A stretch of DNA of 41,929 bases from Echinococcus granulosus (lineage: Eukaryota; Platyhelminthes; Cestoda; Cyclophyllidea; Taeniidae): contig NW_020170455.1 of assembly GCF_000524195.1 (NCBI RefSeq), forward strand, positions 267,778-309,706. Direction: 5' to 3'. Under the pieces are notes generated by a model. The model was not told the origin of the DNA. It saw only the letters and a program-made list of their open reading frames with translations, and did no database searches. Every line of letters begins with the position of its first letter. The first letter of the stretch is position 1. Below are positions 1-12,714 of this stretch, piece after piece. The position numbers and the translations under genes are program-made.

Positions 1-1530
1 CCGTCTGCTGTCTGATGAGGTATGGTGGGTGAATGGAGCAGAAAGTCGCAGAAAACTAGGCCTTCATCACAGAGAGTGACCTATTGCACCCAGAAGTGAA
101 CGCACTGTGAATGCGGTAGTAGGGGGAATAAGTGTGGGGAGGCTGTAGGATTGCCAACCACCAACCAGGGCAAATGTGATAACATGATGCCGTTCCTCCT
201 AAACTGGGATGCCTGTCCCTCACGGAATTCACGAAGAGGGACACTTAACGTCATCCAAAGAGATGAGATGACTGAGAGGAGATGAGAGAAAGTGACACAA
301 GGAGATTTACTACCCCAACCGTGCAAGACCTATCCTTCGAATTCACTCTGTTACGTGAACAAAGTCAGTTCGCCAGTGAGGCATTCATTTGATCGCTTTA
401 GGTCTGCTACCTTCACTAATTGTATTGTGAGGAGGCTGATAGCAGTGCAGCCAATCCGATAAAAATAAATGTCGCATCGATGATAATAGTTGAGGCGGCA
501 GTCTGTGACATTACGTACGCCTTGCGAGCACTAAAATGCATCCATTGCCAACTCTCATTAAGTTAGAACTTTATGTTTCCGCATATATTATTCTATAGCA
601 TTTTGTTTGCTCAGTTGCCATGGCCATAGTGCGCGTCTGTGGTTGTGGTGAAACACTGATAGTTGGAAATTGGGGCCGAACAATCGCAACATTCGTTTTG
701 TTATTTGGCAGGTGATCATCGCTTGATTTGCAATTTTCACTGGTGCAACTCATTGGCAAAAAAAATGACCTGGGTCGTGCTCAGGCACCGGATAATAGCA
801 CAGTTTGTCGGAATGCAATCGCGCAGCAAGAGCCTTGCAACTATGCTGTTGCAAGTTCACGGGTGTTCTGACACTGTTCGGGTATTCAGTTAAGGAGAAA
901 ACGCCACTCTAAATGCACAGTGGCAGAAACGAATGCTATGGCCACTGTTATGTGTTGGAGCTCAGACCCTTTTGAGCACTAGCTGGTGGGTTGATCTACG
1001 TTTCGTGGACTACAAAAGTTGGAGTTTATTGTGGCCGGTGATACATTCATTGATCACTACACAAAACTGGCATCAGAATCCGGACTAATTAAATGTCCCA
1101 GGTGAACTGCGATGCGATAACAATGGAGTGCTGTAGCATGCCAGAGCGTGCATCAGGTCTTGTTCTTTCGATGCTGCAGAAGTAGTCACTTCACTATGCG
1201 TCTGATTGCAGCACCTCCTACTTCCTTGGAAGGTAGAGCAATTATCCTCGGTGCTTTTCCCCAAGGCTAGGTGCACTAGGATGCCAGCGCGAGATACACC
1301 ATGTTTTGCTTGCTTGCCATTGTCTTGGGCCTGTTTTTATGTAGCCATTCTTTTTCCATTTCAGGCAGGTAAAGCACTCAAGGTTGTTGGGTGGGGGGGA
1401 GCACACGCAAATAACCTATTCCGAGAACTATGATACCAAGTTTGACTATGCTTGAATACGTTCATATTAAACCGCTCTCAATGATAAAAAAGATTTATAC
1501 GTTCAATCGCATTCCTCAGTGCAAGAAATT
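1..1530. other. Left edge, no gene recognised
   Basis: Only short unrelated open frames occur on both strands and none resembles a family I know. If the minus-strand gene that starts at 1884 continues leftward, this stretch is probably its first long intron, because I could not find a following exon here. Confidence 0.4.
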
Positions 1531-1580
1531 TCAGCTAAGCACCAAAATAAACGAATATAAATATGGGAGTGTACATTTAC

Positions 1581-1884
1581 CAGTTGAGGCGACTGGATCA
1601 GATGGAGGTGGTTCAGCTTTTGAACCCTCTTGCTGAAGAGTATGAAGAGCATCAGAGAACTGGCGGTAAACAGAAGTGGCGGTTCCTTTGGCAGCAGTCA
1701 GGGGATCGCTTGCGGCGACAGTCTGAGCCACCTCGGAAACATCACGCTTGATGTGACTCCACACATCAGCTGACTGAGAAAGTGTGGACTTCAGCCAGCC
1801 AAAGTAGTCAGTTTGAGGTGACTGTGGCTGACTTGGTTTATAATCAACTTCAGGGGGACTAGCCGGTAAGCCGTTTGAATCCAT
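1581..1884 (-). CDS. BSDC1: BSD domain-containing protein 1-like, first coding exon (partial)
   Basis: The exon starts at an ATG on the minus strand (1884) and gives about 101 residues before a GT donor read at 1580-1579. After a proline-rich lead (about residues 8-24) comes a stretch with GWLKSTL, then IKRDVSEVAQTV and TAAKGTATSVYRQFS. This order, a Trp followed by an amphipathic helix with KRD(V/L)(S/T)E and Gln-x-Val, is the N-terminal pattern I recall for animal BSDC1, a cytosolic protein of poorly known function whose BSD domain lies downstream. The BSD domain itself is not in the window, so the assignment rests on the N-terminus alone. The gene is head-to-head with the TRPM channel, the two ATGs being about 860 bases apart. 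It could instead be another amphipathic-helix protein such as a SYAP1 relative, which I think less likely. Confidence 0.45.
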
Positions 1885-2740
1885 TAGCTACAAAGGAGTG
1901 AAAGATCACCTCAGAAGGATCAGCACCAGTACGAAAACATAGTGCACGAAAAGCAATTATCTGGCAGAAGTAGCCCTAAAGTCAGGCGATTAATAGAAGG
2001 TTTAACCAGAGGAAGATCAACATGGAAATAACGTAGTAAAACCGGCATAATTAACTATTCCAATTAAGTCAAAAAACAAACTCGTGGGATTAAACTAACT
2101 TTCGTACCTGATCTTAGTTGATAATTAAGCGGAGATATTTATTGACAGACTGGGAAAAGCTTATCCAATGCGGCCACCCTGGTAAAAGCCTCCTGTGTTT
2201 ATATCGAGCGGTGCTCTTACAGTGCATATGAATTACGCAGAACATCCCGATATTAGTGAGTATTTCATCATAACTCTAAAATAGCAGTTTCTTATGTTTT
2301 GCGCATGCATAAAAACACATATACTAAGTCTACTAGCCCAGGTATTGCATCTTAGCCAGCCAGTTTTGTATTCAAATATTAGTGACATAACTTAAGGAAG
2401 TCTTACAAATATCTACGGTGCAATGCGAAGTTACAACATTAACACCGGTTTTCTTTTGAAATTTACTTTTTGAATAGGTGATTACTATTTTATGCTCTAA
2501 TCACTTAAAAATGCAAATTAAAAGCAATCTGATTGCCTATTTCACTGGTTATGAACAGTAATGGGCATTAACAAAAGCTTTTAAATGATTAATTACGTAA
2601 TTTTTTTCAATTGTGGGCTTCAGCAATTCTTTAACTTCTTTAATACCAATGGAACAAATGTTTTTTTAGTCCACTTTAAAGGTCGTTCTCTAGATCGTGG
2701 CAAATTAAATATCGCATATCCAATTGTTGCCATATTTGCC
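1885..2740. other. Divergent intergenic spacer between BSDC1-like and TRPM genes
   Basis: AT-rich, without a convincing coding segment. It should carry the promoters and 5' leaders of both divergent genes; I could not pick out a reliable TATA box or initiator. The frame of TRPM exon 1 stays open upstream to 2585, but that stretch reads hydrophobic and Phe/Asn-rich and looks like chance, so the ATG at 2741 is preferred. Confidence 0.4.
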
Positions 2741-5700
2741 ATGCCTCTTGATTCAAGAGCGAACGAGAATATTGAAGCAAAAGAAGACTTTATTCGAAGT
2801 TCTTTTTCGTTTAAAGAGTGCACTAAGTTCGTCCCTGATAAAACTGGGGAAGATTCTTCGTAAGTTAAAATTAGCTTCTTAACTTTATGAGGCGTTGCGG
2901 TTGCGGTGAATTGGAGCACAATCATTATCACTATAATGGTTCCTTAATCTCAAGCAATGAATGGTCCAGGGACGTCATAAGGACAATCGGCTCCACAAAT
3001 GCATTTGGAGTTGTAAAATTCTTTTCGGGAGCCCATAATTTACACAAATCCGCTGAGGTATGGTGCACTCATACCTAACTGCATCTAATTTTTACAGTTC
3101 GTTCGTTTGTCTGATGATGACAACCCCCTTGATGTTATCGAATTGATGAATAAACACTGGGGCCTTTTGGGAAATAACTCCCCTCTACTCTGTATTTCCG
3201 TCATTGGTGGAATGGGTACGTTCTGTCTGGAAGGAAAGAAGAAGGACATATTTTGTGAGGTAATTTTTTGTCTCTAACAGTGTTAAAATCTTTTAGGGCC
3301 TGATAAGGGCTGTATTTGCCACAAATGCTTGGATACTTACCCATGGCCTTAATTTTGGAGCTGTCAATGTTGTTAGTGACGCTATTTCTAGCGCAGATTC
3401 CTACCATCTTCGGAGTGAAAAAATGTCTAAAAAAATTCGCTGCATCGGTGTGGCTCCTTGGGGTTTTGTTCAAAATCGCGATAAACTTATCAGGCTTTCG
3501 GTAATACTGTATTATGTAGATTAATTTCCTCTTCAGTACACAAGGCCACAGTACCTAAAATATTGCATAGATTGTGAAACACCGCAAAATGAGGCTGCCT
3601 CCCTCAACAAAAATCACACCCATTACATTTTCGTTGACGATGGGTTTCGCAATAGCTTTAGATGTAGCGAAGTCTCACAATTTCGAAAGGAATTGGAATG
3701 CCTCATAGCAACTCCAAGAAAAGGTAATATCGTGTTAAAACCCTCAGAGATTTTTTTTTAGATGGAGGCTGTGGGGTACCAGTGGTTCGAATAATTGTGG
3801 GAGGAGATTTCGACATCTTAGAAAATGCAGTCCAAAGTATGCAGGTCGGGATTCCGATTGTTATCTGTGCTGGAACCGGTAAAGCCGCGGATATTTTGTC
3901 CAGAGCACTGTATTGCTGGCGCATTAACAAGAAGTAAGCATGCTTTCTTGACTTATCATCGCTTGCAACCTCAGCTCAAAGGACTTCTCTTCATCGCAAA
4001 TCTCGGAGCTGCGAGAAATGCTTGCACTCTGCTTCGTGATAGTGAGGTCGGTCACAGGAATCCCGAGTGGACAGTCGACCAAGGCATTCATCTACTGGAA
4101 ACCATGATGGAGTATGAGAACTTTGTCAGCTGCTTCGACTTAGACGAGGAAAGTGTTGAAGCAGGCTTCGATAGAGCAATTCTTTATGCCCTTATCAAGT
4201 GTTCAACCACTAATCCCGCCGACCAACTCATGGTTGCACTCAAGTTTGGTCGTATTGATGTAGTTAAGGAGAAGATTTTTCCTGATGGTGTTGGAAGGCT
4301 TCGATCTTCAATTAAAAAATGTAAGCCATAAGATTTCGTCTTACACTTTAGTAGGTATCTCAGTCACTAAGCATGAGTAGTAAGACTATCTATGGCCTAA
4401 ATTGTGTTATCGAGAATGCTAAATGGCCTTTTTGTAGGAATACGCCAGATTGGTCCATTATAGATATAGCGAAGGATCCGATAGACCCTATGTGTAACCA
4501 GAAAGTCATACCACCAAAGTCGAAGTCTATTTCGTGCAAACTAAAGATTTTGACTTGTTAAAGATATGTCTAAATAAATAGCAGTTTAGCAAGTGCGCTA
4601 CCTTGGAAGTATACCTACCAGTCAACTTAAATCTGGTGATTTCTGTAAGAAACATCAAACTCAACATCTGCGCCATCAGTTCCTTTCCTGTGATTTCCTG
4701 GTCGTTTACTCAACTATGCCGAGTGCACTTTTCGATGCAGCTTAATAGCTCATTCAGACAATTCCTGTATCTTGTGCATTGGGGAAGAGCACCGCTTGCG
4801 GGAAGAGGAATTCCATTTGTCCAACGCACTTCTGCTTCCTCATTGACCACCGACTAGCCATTCATAAAAGTACAAACTGACCCCATTGACTGAAACATTA
4901 AATGATATTGCTTCCTAGCACCTGATAGCAAAAGTGATACCTTCCTAGATCAGTTAGAGGGTTGGAACAATTCTTTCAGTAAGATCCTTCTAGTACTGTG
5001 TAAAATAACATTGTTACAAACTCAACTAAAAGCTGGAAGTTCAGTATCATAGTTGCATGGAAATGAAACTCCTCCTCGCGCTGTCGTCTCGTCCCAGAGT
5101 GTGTTGCTACCTTTTTGTGTTCAAATTTACTCTCTTCCTGCGGTGAAATACAGCTAAATGACTTTAAACATCTTCCCTCTTTCACAACGATACAAAGACC
5201 ACCTGAACAGGTTGATGACAGCAGCCCTGCTGGAGAACCGCAGCGAGTTTGCTGAGTACCTAATCGAGCAGGAATTGGTGGAGATGTCGACCTACCTGGA
5301 TGTCAGTACACTCACACGTCTCTACAATGAACTCGAGGATCCCTCGGTAATGCGACGCTGTCTGGAGCGCTTGAAAGTGGAGGTGAAACACACCCAGCCC
5401 AGCCTGACGCGTGCTGCCTTGCTGGCCACCACTGCCAACATTTTGGTCAGTGAAACGGAAACCTCTGACACGGCTAACAAGATGCTTGAAATGCTCATCC
5501 GACGCGATAAGGAGAAACCAAAGGATTGGATCAACCTACCCACTGTAGAGGGGCTGCTCAATAAACTTCTGGGCTCCTTCAACCATCCCTTATATGTGGA
5601 GGTTACGGTGAGTGGTGGCTTGGCAAAATTGTGGGACTTCGCGACTAATTTTGCTCACCCAAACATCCTTCATAAAAAGATTTGCCCTTTATGCAGTTCT

Positions 5701-8700
5701 TTGATGAGGGTTAAGGGGAAATGGGCATTACATGCATATCTGAATGTTCATTCACAAGAATAGCGTACAAAATGACTGCCATCTTTAATAATTTCGCTTC
5801 GTCTCATCAAATGTCTTACCGCCAAGCGACTGAGGCTCTTGCCACTACATCTTACTGTCCTTGAAGTCTTCTAATAGTGCAGAGAGGTATCCACAAGTTT
5901 GTTCTGTACGCTCTTTCAAAACACGACACTGTTGCCTGCCATCTTGATGAGCAACGTCTGACGTTGACTGATCTATGACATTTACGACGACCACTAGTAA
6001 CAGGGCACGGTTCTCACTCACTAATCCATCTAGTACTGCCACAGAAGCAGACTGTTTAGAATTTGTGTAGTTAAAAGTCCCGGTTCAGTCTGAACGCCCC
6101 GTGTAGATGTTAATTCAGACGACTTAAAACAAGTAAGGGAGAATCACAGTTAACGATGACCAACACATTTGAAATCAATTTTGAAAACAATGTAAAAATT
6201 TCAGAAGCTCTTTCAATTTGAACCCCCTTTTTTATTTTAGCCTTTCAATCAAGGAATCCTCTTTCCCAATCCGTTACAGGTAAAGCTTTATGGAATCCAC
6301 CTTTATCAATAATATCAAGGAGAATGTTAGACTTACCCTGTGGTACCTCCATGCAAGGTACCAATTGACTGTGTGCTAAATAGGTGGAAAGTAACTGTGA
6401 ATGAAAGATAAATTGAAGGGCAATTTTTCTATTCACTCTCTAGGAACTATTCATCTGGGCCGTGCTGAACGACCGAAACGAATTGGCCCTGATATTCTGG
6501 CGCAACGCAGATGATGCCGTGGCTCTAGGTCTTATTGGATGCAATCTCTACGGGAAAATGCTTCAAACTCTACCTCTTTACAACACCGAGGGTCGGTTGG
6601 CATTTGCCAATCAAAAAGCTTACCTTGAACAGGCCGTCAAGATGATGATTGAACTCCTCTACTCAAAATCACGAGTGCGTTAACCTCACCATTCTTAATA
6701 GTTTATCACTTTTTCTGGAAATTCAGTGTTCCCCAAACGCAACGCAACACCAAGGCGAAGTTGAAAAAGGTTTAAAAGTCATCGCAGTAAACATTGGTCC
6801 AGGCATTGGGCTAGCGCTTTCACGGTAGCCCTCAGTGGAAGGTTGTAGCTGACGCTTTGGCGAATGCTTGTAAAATTACCTATTTCACTTTTATTTGAAG
6901 TTTTAAAGGCCATTATGGAGGTGAAGAACGCAATGTTGTCACATGCGTGCACGTGCTTCTCACTGCTACGAGGTCAAGAGTGGCCTTTGCAGAAACAGTC
7001 TAAATGGTATGTTGAGGCCTTTTCTTCACAAGTCGTGTCATGCACGGAGACGAAGTGAGTGTGTGTGGGTCCGCTAGCTAATTCAGTTGAAACTGACCAA
7101 TAAAAGATTCGCAATCGACTTCGTGACTCAGTTTTGATTGGTCGAGAAGACGTGTTAAAACTGTATATGATGCGCTGAGAAAACGCCAAATTTTCTTCAC
7201 TGTAGCAAGTAAGCTTTCGCGCAAAAAGTTCACACTTGTTCCCCAGAATGTAATTAACCGGTAATAAATGCAAAGAGCGGCTTTTTTGATCTCGAAGATA
7301 CGTTTATTGACTCTATTAAATCATACTGCATTTATGTCCTGCCTTCAAATATTTAAAAGTGCTTTCGAGGGAGAAATTCGTATCAATTCGCCCTTTTCAG
7401 AGAGAGCATCTTAAAATCATTGCGAGCATTGTTTGCTACCACTCAACAATGTCTTACGGGTAGTCGTCCAAGCTAATATTCTGTATCACCCTGAGTAGCC
7501 CAGAGCCCAAATGGGGATGGTAAAACTCACGGAGGCCGAAGATAGCACGTAATTTAAGACTATGCTTGAACAGATATTGCTTTATCGCACAGTACCCTTC
7601 TCCTGACGGGTGTTATTCTTACCATGTGTTTAACTTTAAACCCGCAGTGGAGAGCACTATACCTCCTGGTTCGTCCTTTGAAGACCTGGGGTCATCACAG
7701 ATGCATGCCTCTGGCCATGCAAGCCAATTGTCTCGAATTCATTTCCTCCATCGCCTGCCAACATGCCATCCAATTTGAATGGCGCGCTGGGGTACACGCC
7801 AACATCTTCTCACTGGTTCTCGCCTACATCTGTCCGCCCCTAATCTTCACACGCCTCGTTGGATTTTCGTCCAACAGCAAACTGGTAAACAATGCCACAG
7901 AAAAGAACATAATCCAACGTCTTAAAGGCAAAATCAAGCATGCAAACATAGAGGCCGACCCTAATGAATCCTCCGTTTCGGTGGCGACGAAGCTGAGAAT
8001 GTTTTACTGTGCTCCACGAACAAAGTTTTGTATCCATACCGTAAGTTGTACTGAAATTTTTTAAGTAAATAGCAATACCCGACGATTTTGAGAATCCTTC
8101 TCCTTAATATTGATTGCTGCTTTTATCTTTTCAGGTATTTTATGTAATTTTTTTGGCATTCTTCTCGTATACTCTTCTCTTTGGAATGAAACCGAATTCT
8201 GTGACTATACTAGAAGCCATACTAATGACTTACCTTGGCGCCTTCTGCATTGAAACCATACGAAGTGTGAGTTATTTTTGATGAAACAACTTTTCTAATT
8301 TACCACTTAATCACACTGGAAGCTAAATGTTACCGACCACCCATTACTTTAGTGCATAAAAACGGCGAACGGAAGGGGTTCGGTTTACTTTCTTTTGGGC
8401 AGCTGGCTGAGCAATGACAAGTGGCACGCCTACGATTTGGCTTTAATGGTTGCCAGCGCGATTACTATTTGCTTGCGTTTTGGATGGGATCGTAGCTACA
8501 TTGTCGCCAAGAGTTTTTACTCGGTCATTTGTAAGCAGATTACATTGGTCACCTCCATCTTTGGGCAATTTTTCGCAATTTTAATTATTCATTGGCATTT
8601 TAGTCGTATTCTACTTTCTTCGACTCTTCCAATTCTACTCAGTGAATCGCAAACTCGGCCCCAATTCGGTAATGATATTCCAAATGTTGGTGGAGCTGTC

Positions 8701-11700
8701 AATATTCCTCTTTATTCTCCTGATCTTTCTTTTGCCATACGGAGTTTCAACTCAGGCTCTATTATTTCCCTATATGACGGAGTTTAAGCCGGAAATTCTT
8801 AAAAATGTTTTCTACTATCCTTATTACCGAATCTATGGGGAACTATTTCTGGAACAGTCTGAAGGTAAGTAAGGTGTTCCTTTTGATCACAAGAGTTGCA
8901 ACTCTATTTTTTTCTGCTGATTCTTTTATGCGATACCCCTATTGACTTGGAAGTTGATGTACAACTTAATTTTTTTCTGAATGGCAGGTACCATAACAAC
9001 TCAGGAGTTTTTATCATTTGACTTTTAAATATTAAGGCAGAAATACTTTCATTATGCCTTCAACTCATTGCATTAAATTTTTTAATAAACAGTGAAACAT
9101 TTGGAATTTTATTTACACCACTATTTTGGTACATTTTAATCGGGAAAGTTCGAAAACGGTTCACGAACAGTACATACTTATGCCATGTTTAAGTAGTATT
9201 GTCCCATCATGGTGCATGATAGCAATAACAACTTGAAATGGTGCAATCGGTTCATTATTTAATTGATAAGTAACTAATAATGTTGATTATTGCGCATGGG
9301 TTCTAAATACTTCTCTTTTACCATCCATTTAGAGGTCTTGTTAGTGATGCCCCATTTATGGCTGTTTAATTCGGAGTTGTTTCTAAGCTCATGGAATTAT
9401 ACTGCTTAAGAGGAATATAAAAGTGAGAAAAATACTTCAAAACTGTTTCAGATGTTTTTCTGTAAAAATCTCAGCTTCCATTCTCTTTAAACTGCTGAAG
9501 TATCCAAATGGCTTCATTGAGTTATTGGCCATATCTACGAACAAGCGCGTCATTCTCTGCTCAACAATTTACGTGCATTTTTTTCCAGCTAAGATGGAGC
9601 AATGCGATCCGGCTAAGGCGGATGGCATTACCTGCCCCATGTACAACTTCTTGGCTCCTCTCTTCCTCGCGGTCTACATGCTCATCGTCGCTGTTCTGCT
9701 TATCAATCTGCTGATTGCTATCTTCAGGTACAAGATAGCGCACTTTGTCACAGTTTTCTTTGGTTCATCACAAAAAATCACCTGAATTTGTGTCGCTTAA
9801 TTGGTTGACAGGCTTGCACCACTATAGTGGTTTCCTGCCTGCGAATCGGATGATAGGGAAAATGATCTGGTTGGCGAACAACAGCGTTATTCTTCTATCA
9901 CTGAGGGGGGGTCCGAATTCTTTAACTTTTTTGAGAACAAAAAGTGAATGCAGTGAACACAGCTGTTTCATATTTTTTTTATCAAGAAGTTACTAAGTGC
10001 CTCCCTGCGTCTCACTTTAGCAACGTGTTTACAGCGATTGAAACGCAATCGACGCAGTTTTGGAAGTCAACCATGTACTATCTGCTGGTGGAGTACGAGG
10101 CAAAGCCGGTGGTCCCGCCACCCTTCAGCCTGCTCCAAGCTCTTCTGGAGGGCGTGGCCTACCTTCTTAATGCTTCCATCAGGTTATGTCGACGTTTCAC
10201 TTTTCGAGAGGGTAAGTTCCCCTGAAAAAATGACGCTATCGTCAAGCGTGGATTACCACTACTGCTTAAAAATAATCTTTTTGGTCACCAACTAAGGCTC
10301 TTTTATTAAAACAAGCATTTTTTTTCTTTATTAAAGGCTTCATGCACGGTTTGCTTCTGAGCAAATTGTACAAATTGAAGAACAAATTTCTCTGGTTATA
10401 TGGTAAATCCAAGAGTAAATTACCACTTTTCTAGGAAAAATATTCACTCTGTGTAAATGTAAAAAAGGAGTTATTTGATTTGTATTTCACGTGAGTCTTC
10501 AAAAGTGTGTTTTAACATCTTGATTGTTAATGCCACACGTTGAAACAATCCGGTAGCCACTACGGCAAAAAATTATTAAAGCACATAAGAATGGATTTTT
10601 GCATTTAGTTTGAGCATAATTATTTTCAAATAATTTATTTCCATCAATAATAAACTCAAACTTCGCTTGGCAATAACCAGCATCATCTATCCATCGAGGT
10701 TATTCCTAGTCCTCCCTCAAAGATGAGGTGGATTTCAAGGGTATTCTATCGTATTTATGCTACTGAAATTCTTCATGTATGATGTGATCGCCTCACAGCC
10801 GATGCTCGTGCGGAAATGTCGTTCCGCATAAAATTAAAATAAACGACTCAGGAAAATAGTAGTCTTCAAATGCCCAAATCAACTGGGAAGAAAGGAAATA
10901 GACAGCTCTGAGAGGGTTTGTACCTAGCATTCAGTAGAATGTGTGAAAACACACAAATGATTAGAATTTATACCTTTATTTTCTCAACATTCAGGGAAGC
11001 ACAAAGCAAATAAAGGCAATGAATACGCACTAGAAGGAGCCGGTGACACTCCAGCGTATGTAGAGCGTGAGGGAGAGGGGGACAATGAGGCAGCGGAGGA
11101 GGTAAGAGACGAGGAGACGGAAAATTTTGAGAACTCCATCACTCAGATGGAGCGATGGACTATTCGCCAAATCCTTAAACAGGAAGCCTCTGAAGATACA
11201 AATCAAATCTCCAAAATTTATCGCATGTAAGTTGTTAAAGGGAGTACTGTCGTGGTTAGTGGTAGCGGCAAAATGCGATTACTTGGTCAAATATGTCTGT
11301 TAAATTTAAATTTACAGTGACAAACGAATGGCGTTCTACTGGAAAATACAGCGGAATAACCGCAAATTTTAGAAAAGCGCATCGAGAGCACACAAATAAA
11401 TAGAATTCTGCAAAACCCTGGAATAGCCCCTGACTTAGTTTGCGTTAGTTCTTTCCATTGCTTTTGCTGGACATGAAAGTCAGCAATAGCGTGACGCAAA
11501 GTAAGTGCTGTGTAATGGATAACCAGAGAGTGAACTGCTTCTTTCCCTAACAATTGCATTAGGGTGAAGGAAGTGCGCAATTCACTGGCGTCAGAAAATC
11601 AACCTGACGAACCAGCACCACAATCTGGTAAGCAACTTGCTTCCATTTTTCCTCACCTTTAATGCTATTACAAACATCTCTACTAATTTTTGGACGTTAA

Positions 11701-11945
11701 ATCTATAGCATCGGCACCGAGAGGAACCCCTTCTGTAAGTGACATTTGTAGTGGTTTAAATCAGATTCTGCTGACAAAATTAAAACTTCAACGTTTCGTG
11801 TTCGTTGCAGCATAAGGTGTCGTTCGTATGGCAGAGGAGCTTGCATAAGAGGATTCTTGCGATGGAATCCAAAGTTGAGAATTCTCTTAAGCATCAGGAA
11901 AGTATGTTACAGCAACTGCTCGGGCAAGTAGAGACCAAAAAGTGA
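2741..11945 (+). CDS. TRPM-family cation channel, complete, 21 exons, no kinase domain
   Basis: Exons: 2741-2859, 2892-3057, 3098-3259, 3297-3500, 3537-3723, 3762-3933, 3975-4035, 4068-4320, 5198-5607, 6444-6674, 7648-8040, 8135-8266, 8353-8530, 8604-8864, 9589-9727, 10021-10211, 10337-10402, 10995-11226, 11563-11627, 11709-11734, 11811-11945. They total 3783 bases (1260 residues plus TGA) with phase kept at every junction. The N-terminus has the TRPM start motif KECTKFVP and a CGCG cysteine cluster, then the SLOG-like homology region (VIGGMG, CIGVAPWGF, YIFVDDG, ICAGTGKAADIL). Homology repeats follow to about residue 770 (YLDVSTLTRLYNE, AVLNDRNELALIFW, RPLKTWG). S1-S6 lie at about 787-1023, with pore segment YGELFLEQ, a Cys pair in the outer loop, and S6 ending NLLIAIF. 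The TRP helix has FWK and then KPVVPPP; a short coiled coil (about 1217-1260) closes the protein, as expected for tetramer assembly. The likely role is a plasma-membrane non-selective cation or calcium channel. Exon boundaries 7/8 and 8/9 are the least certain. Whether it is the praziquantel-activated paralog cannot be told here. Confidence 0.92.
4321..5197 (+). other. TRPM intron 8
   Basis: Donor gtaagc follows Lys-Lys codons; the chosen acceptor is the AG at 5196-5197 after a pyrimidine-rich run, because it is the only nearby site that restores phase to the conserved block. Nothing recognisable inside. Confidence 0.55.
5608..6443 (+). other. TRPM intron 9
   Basis: Bounded by a gtgagt donor and a tag acceptor preceded by a pyrimidine run. 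On the minus strand it holds a 65-codon open frame (5845-6042) sharing a 27-base near-identical segment with 31810-31836, reported under findings; otherwise nothing recognised. Confidence 0.55.
6675..7647 (+). other. TRPM intron 10
   Basis: Donor gtgcgt, acceptor cccgcag. The flanking exons join in phase as SKSR then WRALYLLVRPLKTWG, matching the TRPM consensus, so no exon is missing here. No gene seen inside. Confidence 0.55.
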
Positions 11946-12024
11946 ATTCCTACTGCCTCGTGCCTTGCAATTTGTTGCGGTTTTTTCTATTACTTTTTGC
12001 TGATTACAATTGCTCAGGTTAACT

Positions 12025-12030
12025 AATAAA
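12025..12030 (+). terminator. Poly(A) signal AATAAA of the TRPM gene
   Basis: Canonical AATAAA about 80 bases after the TRPM stop codon, giving a short 3' UTR. It supports the placement of the last exon. Confidence 0.6.
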
Positions 12031-12414
12031 GTGCTTTCAATGTGGAAAACCATTTATTTTTATGCCAACAAGAGCTTACTTTCTATAAACTAGCCTGACT
12101 GCCCATCATATTAGATCACATCCTGTGCTATTGCGAAGTAAATTCAACAATAGATCGCTAAAACCCCTGCATTTTGGATAAAATGGGAATCAGTTTGTAT
12201 CATCATGGTGAATAGGTGTGATAAAGAGAAGAATGGCGAATAAGGGGAATGAGTTGTATTTGAAGATCATGATACACAAAAAACGAATCCACTTGGGAAC
12301 TTTATTGTGGTTATCGTAATGTAATGCAAGGTGGTGCTATGAGTCATTTTAGAAAAATCCTGCAATCCAATGAAATTTGTATTCAGATGCACAAAAATGT
12401 GAACTTTAGTGCTA

Positions 12415-12606
12415 CAGTAAGTGTTTTGTTTACTTAACTTTTGGTTTTGTAAGGGCCCAATTAAGGACTCCGCCAATGCATCTTCTTCTCCGAGCCTGAC
12501 CTCTGAGCCATGTCAGTAGTATTAAGCGCTACTGTACGACGAATATGTACATTTTATCCGAGTACTATGTCTCCTTTCACTTACAAGGAAGCCCCTGGGG
12601 GCTACA
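12415..12606 (+). repeat. Decayed TRIM-type LTR, left copy
   Basis: From about 12490 the sequence follows, with many substitutions, the same order as the intact LTRs at 16392-16570 and 18120-18315: gagcc...gagccatgtcagtag, gaatatgtacattttatc, cgagtactatgtctcctttc, ending ggggctaca. The left boundary is approximate because the first 70 bases are badly worn. Confidence 0.55.
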
Positions 12607-12714
12607 TTGTACTATTTATCATCTTGGTCCTGCTAATTACACTGTGCCGCTCCGAGACTTCCTTGAAGACAAAATAAGGCACGACTACAATTGCCAGGAC
12701 TCATCATAGCCCTC
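12607..12714 (+). mobile_element. Possible internal region of a decayed TRIM element
   Basis: About 108 bases separate two worn LTR copies in the same orientation. That is the layout of a small non-autonomous LTR element: no coding capacity, and the primer-binding site expected right after the left LTR. It may be the only internal region preserved in this window, because that of the younger copy is hidden in the N gap. Confidence 0.4.

Noticed and set aside
2585..2740. Upstream in-frame extension of TRPM exon 1 to an ATG at 2585
   Set aside because: The extra 52 residues are hydrophobic and Asn/Phe-rich with no TRPM similarity; the ATG at 2741 leads directly into the conserved block.
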